Shown here: positions 44,567 to 56,776 of the stretch, piece after piece
Layout of the letters: each line of letters begins with the position of its first letter
How positions within the stretch are numbered: the stretch's first letter is position 1
From: Larimichthys crocea
Taxonomy: Eukaryota; Chordata; Actinopteri; Sciaenidae
Assembly (NCBI RefSeq): GCF_000972845.2
Contig: NC_040011.1
Span: 27,756,379-27,820,378 of the forward strand
Length of the DNA: 64,000 nucleotides
Direction of reading: 5' to 3'
The notes under the pieces: generated by a model
Database searches by the model: none
What the model was told of the DNA's origin: nothing
What the model saw: the letters and a program-made list of their open reading frames with translations, nothing else
Program-made: the position numbers and the translations under genes

Positions 44567-46106
44567 GTGCGTTCATCTATTCTTTAACACTGTGCCATCT
44601 GTGCTGAAATTGGTTTTATTCGTTCCGTTGCATTTTTCTTGCACAACCACATTTTTTTTTCTGCACACGACAGGTTTCGAGTTTTCTGTGAGTTGCACAC
44701 GACTTTTTACGCACACCGTTTTGGCATCTTGTCATTTATTTAAAAATATACCCCGTCCGAACTCCCGTTTAATTATAAAAAGTTAAAGGCTCAACTAAAC
44801 ACGTAATTACCAGACAAAATCCACACGTATCGAAAAAGTATTTATATTATACACCAGAAACTGAAGAACCAGAGTGATGAAATCGTATTTTGACACTTCA
44901 TGTCTTCCTGGGTGTTGCTCACATTTCGTCCATAATCAGTTGCAAAATGTGAACGGAAATGCACAATTTAAAAGGTTTAATTGAAAACTGATGCTCCATG
45001 TGAAATAACTAGAATAAAAGAACTGATCAGACTGGCACAAGTGAAAAGTTCACTCTAACTTCATTTCCATATTCTCCTCTATCATTCGATTGGGAAAAAA
45101 TGTCTGAAGGCAACAGTCAAGTCTGCTGTGGTGGAGAATATAAAAAAAATAAAGGTTTACGTGGAGGAACTGACGCAGGGCCCCAGTTTGTGATGTTACA
45201 TGTATTATTCCCTGGAGATGTTGAGTGACTACTTTCCCTGTCACATTGTTTGGTTCTGTGAGGTTATTCCGTCCATATCCCAAGGCTGTGGTCTTTGCTT
45301 TCAACACCCTCCTTCCTTTGATATGCACCAAACCTTCCCTTCCTCTCCAAGATTATATATTGCCGGAAGAGTGAACGTTTTTCACCCGCTACTGTCTCAA
45401 ACATGGAGAGTCCATACTGTAGGCCTTAATAGTTAACCCAATTTGAAACTCCAATATTTAAAAGTTTTATGTCCCTTTCTTCAATACGCCTGCATTCGTT
45501 AAACTACATTTAGCTCACATTTTATCATCATTTGTTGTGAAATGCTTTTTCACTTACCATCATCGGTCATTGTTTTTCAAATTCCCACTTGTATTAAAAG
45601 CTTTACATGAACTCCTGTATCAGGGTCACACACATTTCATTTTTTTTCAATGAGTCTCCCTCAGGGGCCGCCTCCCTTTGTGGAGCGTGCCTTCTTTGAG
45701 GCGCGTTACAGCTACTCTAAAACTGACACATGTTTTTCTTCTGTATCTCTTGTGTGCTCTCGTTTCTTTCTTTCTCAACTTGGTCAGAATAGAGACATCT
45801 GATTGTAAGTTCTGTAGAAAGTCAGCGTGCCACTGCTTTGCTCGCATCAAAGCAGAGTAGTGATAACCAAAACAAGCTCAATTTTGCGTGTTATGTTGTA
45901 GCCAGAGCAAAGCAAGCCGCTTGTGGATTCTAAGACCGCTGTTCATATAAAGGAGCCTACTGTGCCCAGATATCGGCCGGTCCCCTGGCATGCACAGCAT
46001 CGCTCTTTGTAAATCTTCCCAGTTTAACCCACAGAAAACAAAAGCAACACAAAAACTCTAACGATCGTTGTGTTTTTTTTTATTTTTTTTTTGTCGCTCT
46101 TCACAG

Positions 46107-46275
46107 GTAAAAACAAGGACGCAAGGAGATAGTACAGTGGTCCCCTAGTTTACACTAGACCATCAGAGGCTTGGACTGGCAAAATAGAGTTTCTATCTTC
46201 AACCAGATACATCTCACCTTATCAGGAGGAATCTGAAACTGAACGCTGTCAACCTCGGCGTCTGTCGGGAAGACG
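46107..46275 (+). pseudogene. cdx4 exon 2, frame-broken copy A
   Basis: Corresponds to the homeodomain exon at 58,838 but carries about a dozen single-base insertions and losses. The donor reads GACGGTAGG instead of GACAGGTATG. No exon 3 follows before the gap. Confidence 0.82.
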
Positions 46276-46379
46276 GTAGGATGTCTCTATTAATTTAAAC
46301 CATCCTCCTGCCGGTTTCATTATTTATCCAGAAGACTGCAATTAATGTCTCAATCTCGAAATAGATTAATTATGTAACA

Positions 46380-46389
46380 NNNNNNNNNN
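46380..46389. other. 10-N assembly gap at a mirror point
   Basis: Ten N bases. The 42 bases on the left (46,338-46,379) are the exact reverse complement of the 42 bases on the right (46,390-46,431). Confidence 1.
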
Positions 46390-46488
46390 TGTTACATAAT
46401 TAATCTATTTCGAGATTGAGACATTAATTGCATCTTTCTGGATAAATATAAACCGGCAGGAGGTGTTTAAATTAATAGAGACATCTAC

Positions 46489-46650
46489 CGTCGTTCCCGA
46501 CAGAGCCCGTAGGTTGACAGCAGTGCAGTTTCCCAGAGTTCCTCCTGATGGTGATGTATCTGTTGAAGCTGAAACTCTCTTTTCCAGCTCCAGCCCCTCT
46601 GATGGTCTGTGTAAACTACCCTGTACTTCTCCTTGGCGTCTTGTTTTTAC
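46489..46650 (-). pseudogene. cdx4 exon 2, frame-broken inverted copy B
   Basis: The reverse strand reads TTCACAG, then GTAAAAACAAGACGCCAAGG, the acceptor and start of the homeodomain exon with indels. The donor region GACGGTAGATG shares the lost A with copy A. Confidence 0.82.
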
Positions 46651-48086
46651 CTGTGAAGGCGACAAAAAAAAAAAAAAAAAAAACACAAGATCGTTAAGAG
46701 TTTTTGTTTTGTTTTTTTTTTTCGTGGTTAAACTGGGAAGATTTACACAGAGCGAGCTTGCATGCCAGGACCAGGCATATCTGGCACAGTAGCTCTTTAT
46801 TAACAGCGATCTTAAATCCATCAAGCGCGCTTATGCTCTGGCTACACATAACAGCAAATTGAGCTTGTTTTGTAATCTAACTCTGCTTTGATGACAAACA
46901 GTGGCACGCTGAATTTCACAGCTTACAATCAGATTCTCTTCTGACAAGTTAGAAAGAAAGAAACGAGCAGCACACAGAGATAAGAAGAAAACATGTGTCA
47001 GTTTTTAGAGAGCTGATAACGCGCCTAAAAAACACCTCCACAAGAGGGGCGGCCTGAGGAGACTCATTAGAAAAAAAAAAAAAAAATGTGGACCCTGATA
47101 CAGGAGTTCATGTAAACTTTTAATACAAGTGAGTTTAAAACAATGCCGATGATGTAACTGACAAAATCATTTAAAAATGTGAAAAATGTGAGCTAAATGT
47201 ATTTAACGAATGCAGGGTTATGAAAAAGGTGACATAAACTTTTAAAATATTGGATTTCAAAGTTAACTTTTACAAGGCCTACAGTATGGACTCTCCATGT
47301 TTGAGACAGTAGCTGTGAAAAACTTCACTCTTTCCGGCAATATAAACTCTTGGAGAGGAAGGGAAGGTTGGTGCATAATCAAAGTAAGGGGTTTGAAAGC
47401 AAGACCACCGCCTGGATATGAACGGATAACACTCAAACACCAAACAATGTGACAGGGAAAGTCGACCTCACATCTCCAGGAATAATGACATTAACATCAC
47501 AACTGGGCCCTGGCGCACGGATTCCTCACACAACACTTGTTTTTTTTTATTTCCCACCACAGCAGACTGAGCTGTTGGCCTTCTCAGCAATTTTTCCCAT
47601 CGAAATGTATGAGATATGGAAATGAGTTATGGGAATTTTCACTTGTGCCAGTCTGATCAGTTCGTTTTTTCTATATTTCACATGGGCGATTCAGTTTATA
47701 AACCTTTAAATTGGCCATTTCCGTTCACATTGTGCACGTGTATTAGCCGAAATGTGAGCAACACCCAGGAAGACATGAAGTGTCAAAATACTCGTTTTCA
47801 TCATCTGGTTTCTTCATTTCTGGTGTTAATATAATTAACTTTTTCATACGTTGGAATTTTTGTCTGGTAATACGTGTGTAGAGCCTTTAACTTTTTTAAT
47901 TAAACGAATTCGACGGGATATTTTTAATAAAACATAGATTGGCCAGAAACGTGTGCGTAAAAGTCTGTGCAACCACAGAAACTCGAACTGTCGTGTGGCA
48001 GAAAAAAAAATGTGGTTGTGCAAGAAAATGCAACGGAACGGAATAACACAATGTCAGCAATGACAGTGTTAAGAAGATGAACGTAC

Positions 48087-48532
48087 CTGTAGAAGAAGAT
48101 TGCGCAGTTTTACCTTACTCATCCACTGGAATGAATTGCGTCTTTCTCTATCAGGAGAAGGTTTGTGCAACAGTAACGTGTCTCCGGTGGCGGCTGTAAC
48201 ACCGCAGATCCTGGAGGATGCATATGACTGTACTCAGATGAGCAGTAAGGAACCTGTCCAGAGAGGAGTTGTTCATGGGTGTAGGAATAGTAATAGGTGG
48301 TCCCAAACTAGAAGCAACCCCAGTCCTCTCGTGGAGCGCCATATGAAAGGTCCCCAACTCCCCGCAGACTGTGCGTGCGTATCCATGTTTTGGCACAATG
48401 ATGGTATCCAGTAAAGTCTGGGTACTGTGGTGTAGAAACAAAGTTCTGTGGCGGCAGATTGATGCGTGATCTTCTTACTGGCCCTTGGTGATACATACCG
48501 CTTTCTTTATCCAGAAGGTATCCCACATACAT
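48087..48532 (-). pseudogene. cdx4 exon 1, frame-broken inverted copy B
   Basis: The minus-strand ATG lies at 48,532-48,530 and the first codons read [16 protein letters not shown]. The frame is later broken by one-base changes, some identical to copy A (CATTGTGCC, lost C in CTCTCTGG). It ends at donor-like CAGGTACG. Confidence 0.82.
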
Positions 48533-51449
48533 GATTTGTACAAAAAAAAACATTAAATATAAAAAAGAACAGCAAAGGGGTAATGTGGCCGTTTAAGGCG
48601 ACATTTTTGCCCTGAAAAACTGTTAAAAAACAATCCGTAGTGCTGTTTATGTAGTCCAAATGGGTTCCCAGTGTGAAATACGACGTAGTCCAGTCTGTCT
48701 CCAGTCTCACATGATGTGACTCCTGCTGACAAGATGGTAAAGGTATACTAAGGCCCGCCTGACGTCACCAACTCCTCAACTCTGGGAGATTTGCATTCAA
48801 ATGAGAGATGACCGGTGCTGCCGGCCCAGCTGTCCCCTTGCGCCTGTCCTGAAGCGCGTCATCACACCTGACAGTGGGCCTATCCTGTACACAGATTCTG
48901 TCACCATGAATAAATTAACACCACAAACCTATAAGCAGCTGCACGACCCGGCAATAAACCGGGATACACGTCCACTAATGCATCAAGGAAAAAAATGCCT
49001 GTGCGTAAATTACGCGCAGATGTATTTTATTTTCGTTAGAAACATCCACTTTTAAGTTGCAATTAATTGAGCTAGAGTCTTCTGCGTTATAACAGAGCTT
49101 TCATATTTACGCACAGTTTATCTTTCCAAACTAAACCCAGAACCACCCTACACATGTTTTTTTTGTTTAAAAACGTGTTTATGGTGGGAATTGAAGCAGT
49201 TTTCCAACCACACTTCACGCGTAAATCCGTTTTATTGTTAAGATATTCACTTGCAAACGAGGTGCAAAGTATGAGAGACTTTTTTTTCTCTTGAAGCAAG
49301 CCGGACCTTTCGTAGTCCTGTGTTCACACCTCAAGGTCGCACTTCACAAGCTAATTCCGGTTACAAGGAAACTCCAACAACCCCCTCTGTGAACAAACAG
49401 CGGCTCTCGACACATCAGTGACGGCTGCCCCCTGAAATAAGTGAATTTAATTTTTTTCTGTGGTCATCTCATGAGCCGCTCCAAAATGTGAGATTTAAAA
49501 AACTCACTTGGATGCAGTTAATTCAGTCACCACAAAGTTTCTAAAGCTACTTATCTGCAAACCTGATGCGGCGAGTTAATGTTAACATAAATCTGAAAAT
49601 GGCCATGTCATGACATTTAACAATTATTTACAATGTCTCTTTCCTACCAAGATCTCAATTTCAGGCCCCAAACTGAGCAGTTACTCCTGTGCATCTGTAC
49701 AGATAAGTAAACGTTCATTCGAGGAGCACACACACTCTTCTAACTCTCATATGTTGTCTTTTCTGTTGTTTTTATTTTCAGATTAATTAGGCAGGTGTCC
49801 TCAAGGCCCTATTATCAGAGCTGACTAATTGGGCTTGTCTAAAAGTCCGCTCAAAGTCTAAAATGTTGATGGGTGTCCTGAAGCATCTGTTTATTGACCA
49901 CAAAAATTATGAGACAGGCCCACAGCCAGTCACCTTCCTGATTCCAGCAGCATAATTCAGCTCCCTGACTTTTTGGTGCTTCAATCATTCAACACTACAC
50001 TGTAGTGTCACAAATACACTGCTATGAAACAAGTTTTTAATGTCTTTCTCTTAAAGGCAGTCTACATATTTATATGACTTAAACAGTTTTTTTTTCTCAG
50101 TGTGATGTGCAAAGAAAGTGATCATAAAGATTCAGGTCACATCAGACTTTATGGAGTGAATTATTGAATCATCTATTCGTGCATAAATGTTTTCCTGATT
50201 TTGAGACTACACCCAGCAGTAAACGTTCATGACTTTTCCCAGTCTGTTGTCATCACGTCAGACTGGGTTACATCAGTACTGTATTCAACACTGAGGCTCT
50301 GCGTGTAGACTCACTGCTGCTTCTTGTGGATTACTACAAAACTACAGATGCTGTAATTAAACTGCTGATTGACCATCCAGTGCTTAAAGTACAAAAATAT
50401 CTTTACTCAAGTATGTGTACTTAAATACACCTTTGAGGTCATTTTACTCTCCTCCTGTCAAATATATTCATTTATTTATTTACACTGCACAATATAAGTA
50501 AGTTGTATCCTGGAAAACTTTACCGTCTTTCATGACAACACTTCCTGTTATATACACATAACATAGTGCATCTTTAGTGTAATGCTAATAACATGTGTAA
50601 TATACAGAACAATTATTTTCTGTGAAAGGAGCCAATATGCATACTTAAAATGTGTACATGTTTATAACTATTTTTGTTATTTGGTTTTTTATTTTATGAG
50701 TAATATTTTTTCCATTTTTATTTTTATTCATGAGTTTAGACTATTTCAGATTCTATTCAGTACATTTGTGTGTTCTATTTTTATATATATTGAATTGTAT
50801 CTATATAAGTATTTTATCTATTATCTATATTCTATCTATTTATGTCTATTTTTTATGGTTTGTATTTTTATATTCATTTTGACCTTTTTTATGGTTTTAT
50901 TGTTACTGTCTAGGTTTGATAACTGAATGACTTAGAAAACGGTTTTTAGCATTTTCTTTTCTTATATCCATCTTGTGTTCTGTGAGCTGCTGAATAACAA
51001 GTCATTTCCCCGGTGCGGATCATTTAAAATCTGTCGTATCTTTACTCATTTATATATATATTTCCATTTTCTTCTTGAGGGGGACAGCATTACAATCTTT
51101 AAGTAGTCAACTTATTTGCACCTTTACCAACTGCATCATTAAAGGGACGTGCACATTAATACACCAGTAAACTTATAATAGTTCATTGAGAAATAGACCA
51201 TTCGACATATGAGTACTTTTTGGTATTTAGTAGTCTAATCTAAGTGTCCTTTCTACTCTGCACCATTATATGTGAAATGTAGGACTTTTTATCATAACAA
51301 AGTATTTGTACACAGTAGTACCACAAGAGGGCACCTCCACCAACAAAGCACATAACCATGACGTTGGTACACCAGTCAGAGTATTACTAGATGCATGAAT
51401 CAGGCTCTGAATGACAAGAAGTTATTGTGACAGTAAGTCTAAAGCTCAG

Positions 51450-51605
51450 TCCAGGTTCGAATCTGACCGTGGCTCTTTTTTTTTCCCGCATGTCATTCCC
51501 CATCTCTCTCTCTCTCTCCTCGCTCTCCCCGGATTCCAGTCACTCTTTGCATCGTCATCAGCTCTACAAAATAAAGCCTGAAAATGCAAAAAAAAAAAAA
51601 ATCTT
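51450..51605 (+). mobile_element. tRNA-derived SINE (copy in block B)
   Basis: Plus-strand copy: CCAGGTTCGAATCTGACC, a CT-rich middle, AAATAAAGCCTGAAAATGC and an A-tail. It is the same insertion as at 40,975 and 53,937, seen because the block is inverted. Confidence 0.8.
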
Positions 51606-52564
51606 AAAAAAGAAGAAGTTTACAACCTGCACTGATTTTACCCAATAAATTACAAACAACTGTTTTCGTGAGCTTGAGAGACTTCCTTTAGTATTATTAT
51701 TTAGACAATTAGACAATAGTTAGAGGCACAAATCTTAAGTCCGTCATTAGAAAAACAATATATCCTTTATAAATGATGTTTTATCCTCAGTGCATTTTGA
51801 GGGATCTTTCATTAAACTAAGAAGAAAAGAAGTGATGGATATTTCATCTTCCCATGTTACTTTGCACATTTCTTGCTTCACACCGGGAAACTTTCTGTTC
51901 AGTTTTTCAGATTTCGTAATACAACCTAAAAAAGCTTTCTTTTGTAATATTCAGCTCCAAGATTCACCACATGTTGTCATCTCCTTTCTCAGTCTATTTC
52001 AGACTTTTATTGTGACACCCCTGATGAGTAACATGACATGTTGTCAGATTATGCTTATCAAATGAATAAAGTGTCGTTTAGAGAGTGTGTACTACTGTGA
52101 CTCATAGATCACGACACGTATCACCCATGTTCTCTGCATAAAAGCGTCATGGTTTTTTTTGCCTTTCAGTTTCAGTCTGATGTTCAAACAGGTTTGGAAG
52201 AAGAGTAGAAATACACGTATAGGTAAAAGTACAAAAGTATTAGCATTAAAGTAACTTAAAAGTACTCATCAAAAGTCCCATTTTAGACCTATAATTATAT
52301 ACTGGATTATAATTACTTATGTTAATGTGTCATCACAAACTAACTAGTAATTAAAATTATCAATAAATGTAATGGAGTAAAAAAAGGTAAAGTATTTGCC
52401 TCTGAGTTAAATGGAGACGAAAAATAAAAATAAGGCGGAAAATACTTAAAATACTTAATATTCATTCTACAGTTTGTGAGCAAATAGCTGATTAAATGGT
52501 CACAGATGGCGCAATTGAGTTAGTTTTTGTGCTGTCACTGTTTTCTCTCATGGAGCTAGATAAA

Positions 52565-52728
52565 GGCTTGACACATGTACAAAGCATTTGGAAATGTGAT
52601 GAAAGCAATGATAAATGCCATTCTGTTGTGAGAAACTGCAAGATAGTTTGGGGATTTGTCCATGTTGTTATGAGAATGTCATCTCAGTTTCAAGAAATGA
52701 GCCAAACCAATGGAGAAAAACTGTAATG
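52565..52728. other. Unmatched spacer at the B/C mirror point
   Basis: About 164 bp between AAGGCTTGACACATG and GAAAAACTGTAATGA, bounded by inverted arms (B left, C right). In the 37-kb and 39.5-kb copies this position is the (TCTA)n array. No related sequence was seen elsewhere in the window. Confidence 0.7.
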
Positions 52729-53584
52729 AGAACAGTGACAGCACAAAACTAACTTAATTGTGCCATCTAGTGACCATTTAATCAGCTATTTGCTGACAAC
52801 TGTACAATGAATATTCAGTATTTCCATTTTCCAGCACTTTATTTTTCTTCTCCATTTAACTCAGAGGCAAATACTTTACCTTTTTTTACTCCATAACATT
52901 TATTTGATAATTTTAATTACTAGTTACTTGGTGACGACCACATTACCATAAATAATTATAATCCAATAATATAACATAAAGGTCTAAAATGGGACTTTTA
53001 GATGAGTACTTTTAAGTTACTTCGATGCTAATACTTTTGTACTTTTACCTATAACGTGTATTTCTACTCTGTACTTCTTCCAACCTGTTGAACATCAGAC
53101 TGAAACTGAAAGGCAAAAGAACAATGACGCTTTATACTGCAGACATAGTGATACGTGTCGTGTACTACTGAGTCACAGTAGTACACACTCTCTAAACAGA
53201 CATTTTATTCATTTGATAAGCATAATCTGACAACATGTCATGTTACTCATCAGGGTGTCACAATAAAAGTCTGAAATAGACTGAGAAAGGAGATGACATC
53301 ATGTGGTGAATCTTGAGAGCTGAATATTACAAAAGAAAGCTTTTTATAGGCCTGTATTACGAAATCTGAAAAACTGAACAGAAAGTTTCCCGTGTGAAGC
53401 AAGAAATGTGCAAAGATAACATGGAGAAGATGAAATATCCATCACTTCTTTTCTTCTTAAGTTCAATGAAAGATCCCTCAAAATGCACCTGAGGATAAAA
53501 CATCATTTATAAAGGATATATTGTTTTCTAATGACAGGACTTAAGATTTGTGCCTCTAACTATTGTCTAATTGTCTAAATAATA

Positions 53585-53884
53585 CAGTCCCTGACAAAAG
53601 TCTTGTCGCTTGGGTACAAGTTGACCTTAAGTGCCCCATAAATATATTTCTAATCAATTTTTTTTTACAAGAAACGGCTCATTTCAATCCCAACAGCTTT
53701 TGAAATAATGTTTTGGTGCCAAACGACTGAACTGAAAAGCATTCTAACATTCACAGCTTGGTAAAGCCCACTGAGTCAGTTTTTGCAAAGACAAAAGTCT
53801 TGTCGCATTGTCATATGATGCACCCAGTCCTAGATTACAGCCTCACCTGTGATCAATAAGTGATCAGTCAGTTAGTGGGTGTGT
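53585..53884. mobile_element. Tc1/mariner-like transposon, left end, in block C only
   Basis: Starts at a TA dinucleotide with CAGTCCCTGACAAAAGTCTT and runs 300 bp into the N gap. GACAAAAGTCTTGTCGC occurs at 53,593 and again at 53,790, the IR/DR arrangement of some fish Tc1 elements. Blocks A and B have an uninterrupted site here. The right end is hidden by the gap. Confidence 0.8.
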
Positions 53885-53894
53885 NNNNNNNNNN
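53885..53894. other. 10-N assembly gap inside the transposon insertion
   Basis: Ten N bases. Compared with A, the gap hides the rest of the Tc1-like element and about 60 bp of host flank. Confidence 1.
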
Positions 53895-53936
53895 AGTAAA
53901 ATCAGTGAAGAGCAGGTTGTAAACTTCTTCTTTTTT

Positions 53937-54080
53937 TAAGATTTATTTATTTTTTTTGGCATTTTCAAGCTTTATTTTGATAGACAGCTGAAGAGTGACA
54001 GGAATGCGGGGAGAGAGAGAAAGAGAGATGGGGAATGACATGCGGGAAAAAAGAGCCACAGGTCAGATTCGAACCTGGAC
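53937..54080 (-). mobile_element. tRNA-derived SINE (copy in block C)
   Basis: Minus-strand SINE with poly(T), GGCATTTTCAAGCTTTATTT, the GA-rich middle and the B-box complement CAGATTCGAACCTGG. This is the best-preserved of the three copies and lies about 3 kb upstream of cdx4. Confidence 0.82.
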
Positions 54081-54084
54081 TGAG

Positions 54085-56540
54085 CTTTAGACTTACTGTC
54101 ACAATAACTTCTTGTCATTCAGAGCCTGATTCATGCATCTAGTAATACTCTGACTGGTGTACAACGTCATGGTATATGTGCTTTGTTGGTGGAGGCTGCC
54201 CTCTTGTGGTACTACTGTGTACAAATACTTTGTTATGGATAAAAGTCCTACATTTCACAATATAATGGTGCAGAGTAGAAAGGACACTATAGATTAGACT
54301 ACTAAATACCAAAAGTACTCATATGTCGAATGGTCTATTTCTCAATGAACTATTATAAAGTTGCTGGTGTATTAATGTGTACGTCCCTTTAATGATGCAG
54401 CTGGTAAAGGTGGAAATAAGCTTGACTACTTAAAGATTGTAATGCTGTCCCCCTCAGAAGAAAATGGAAATACTCAAGTAAAGACAGATTTTAATGATCC
54501 CACACCGGGGAAATTGACTTGTTACAGCAGCTCACAGAACACAAGATGGATAAGAAAATGCTAACGTTTTCTAATTTCTAGTTTCAGGTTTATCTACCAT
54601 ATGCAGGTTAACACAGGGTCAATGATATAATGAAATGTGTTGGACAAGAGGAACCGGTCAGCTCAGCATTAAAGGAAAAGCTAAAGAAGTACAATACAAT
54701 ACCATAAAAAAGGTCGAAATGAATATAAAAATACAAAACCATAAAAATAGACAAAAATAGATAGAATATAGATAATAGATCAAATACTATATATAGATAC
54801 AATTCAATATACTAAAAATAGAACACAAAATGTACTGAAATAGAATCTGAAATAGTCTAAACTCATGAATAAAAATAAAATGGAAAAAATATCTACTCAT
54901 ATAGAAAAAAAACAAATAACAAAAATAGTTATAAACATGCACACATTTTAAGTATGCATATTGGATCATTTCACAGAAATAATTGTTCTGTATAAACACA
55001 TGTTAGGTAGCATTACACTAAGATGCACATATGTATGTGTATATAACATGAAGTGTTGTCATGAAAAGACGGTAAAGTTTTTCCAGGATACAACTTATGA
55101 TTGTGCAGTGTAAATAAATAAATGAATATATTTGCACAGGAGGAGTAAAATGACCTCAAAGGTGTATTTAAGTACAATACTTGAGTAAAGATATTTTGTT
55201 ACTTTCAAGCACTGGAGGTCAATCAGCAGTTTAATTACAGCATCTGTAGTTTTGTAGTAATCCACAAGAAGGCAGCAGTGAGTCTACACGCAGAGCCTCA
55301 GTGTGAATACAGTACTGATGTAACCCAGTCTGAAGTGATGACAACAGACTGGGAAAAGTCATGAATGTTTAACTGCTGGGTGTAGTCTCAAAATCAGGAA
55401 ATATTTATGCACGAAGTGATTCAATAATTCATCCATAAAGTCTGATGTGACCTGAATCGTTATGATCACTTTCTTTGCACATCACACTGAGAAAAAAAAC
55501 TGTTTAAGTCATATAAATATGTAGACTGCCTTTAAAAGAAAGACATTAAAACTTGTTTCATAGCAGTGATTGTGACACTACAGTGTTAAAGTTGAAGCCA
55601 CCAAAAAGTCAGGGAGCTGAATTATGCTGGAATCAGAGAGGTGACTGGCTGTGGGCTGTCTCATAAATATTTTGTGGTCAATAAACAGATGCTTCAGAGA
55701 CACCCATCAACATTTATGACTTTGAGCTGGACTTTTAGACAAGCCAATTAGTCAGCTCTGATAAATAGGCCTTGAGACACCTGCCTAATTAATCTGAAAA
55801 TAAAAAACAAGAAAAGACAAAATATGAGAGTTAGAAGAGTGTGTGTGCTCCTCGAAATGAACGTTAACTGATCGGTACAGATGCACAGGAGTACTGCTCA
55901 GTTTGGGGCCTGAAATTGAGATCTTGGTAGGAAAAAGTACATTGTAAAATAATTGTTAACATGTCATGACATGGCATTTTCAGATTTATTGTTAACATTA
56001 ACTCGCCGCATCAGTTTGCAGCAGATAACGTAGCATTATAGAAACTTTGTGTGACTGAATTAACTGCATCCAAGTGAGTTTTTTAATCTCACATTTTGGA
56101 GCAGGCTCATGAGATGACCACAGAAGAAAAAAAATAAATTCACTGTAATTTCAGGGGGCAGCCGTCACTGATGTGTCGAGAGCCGCTGTTTGTCACAGAG
56201 GGGGTTGTTGGAGTTTCCTTGTAACCGGAATTAGCTGTGAAGTGCGACCTTGAGGTGTGAACACAGAATACGAAAGGTCCGGCTTGCTTCAAGAGAAAAA
56301 AAAGTCTCTCATACTTTGCACCTCGTTTGCAAGTGAATATCTTAACAAATAAAACGAGATTTACGCGTGAAGTGTGGTTGGAAACTGCTCAATTCCCACC
56401 ATGACACGTTTTTAAACAAAAAAACATGTGTAGGGTGGTTCTGGGTTTAGTTTGGATAAGATAAAACTGTGCGTAAAATATGAAGCTCTGTTATAACGCA
56501 GAAGACTCTAGCTCAATTAATTGCAACTAAACAGTGGATG
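54085..56540. other. cdx4 upstream intergenic sequence
   Basis: No gene was recognised. A fragment near 54,490-54,550 (TTTTAATGATCCCACACCGG) resembles a common dispersed fish repeat. The A/T-rich part at 54,690-54,930 gives spurious open frames on the minus strand. The part after about 55,900 becomes less repetitive and may hold cdx4 control elements (inference). Confidence 0.5.
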
Positions 56541-56567
56541 TTTCTAACGAAAATAAAATACATCTGC

Positions 56568-56579
56568 GCGTAATTACGC
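56568..56579. promoter_or_regulatory. Palindromic TAATTA homeodomain-type site
   Basis: GCGTAATTACGC is a perfect 12-bp palindrome about 470 bp upstream of the cdx4 ATG. TAATTA is the core of paired homeodomain sites. Blocks A and B retain the palindrome or a near match. Function is inferred. Confidence 0.4.
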
Positions 56580-56776
56580 ACAGGCATTTTTTTTCCTTGA
56601 TGCATTAGTGGACGTGTATCCTCGGTTTATTGCCGGGTCGTGCAGCTGATAGGTTGTGGTGTTAATTTATTCATGGTGACAAGAACTCGTGTACAGGATA
56701 GGCCCACTGTCAGGTGATGACGCGCTTCAGGACAGGCGCAAGGGGACAGCTGGGCCGGCAGCACCGGTCATCTCTC

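Larger units (their letters stand above)
39536..46379 (+). repeat. Block A: forward copy of the cdx4 upstream region to exon 2
   Basis: Collinear with block C over the (TCTA)n flank, SINE, AT-rich stretch, cdx4 promoter region, exon 1, intron 1, exon 2 and about 100 bp of intron 2, ending at the 10-N gap. It differs from C by very many one-base insertions and deletions spread evenly over exons and introns. A and B share some variants against C. This pattern fits noisy long-read sequence or an alternative haplotype better than an old duplicate. Confidence 0.88.
46390..52564 (-). repeat. Block B: inverted copy of the cdx4 upstream region to exon 2
   Basis: Reverse complement of block A, with intron 2, exon 2, intron 1, exon 1, promoter region, AT-rich stretch and SINE met in that order. 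It ends at CTCATGGAGCTAGATA, exactly where the (TCTA)n array should begin. Error pattern as in A, with many private indels plus variants shared with A. Confidence 0.88.

Noticed and set aside
44117..48532. Two extra functional cdx4 genes (blocks A and B)
   Set aside because: Both lack exon 3 and have several frame breaks in exons 1 and 2. They are better explained as assembly or haplotype copies.
50582..50926. A 114-codon open frame rich in F, I, Y and L
   Set aside because: It is the reverse of an A/T-rich low-complexity stretch (tandem ATAGATA-like units) in the repeated block. Composition explains the apparent hydrophobicity.
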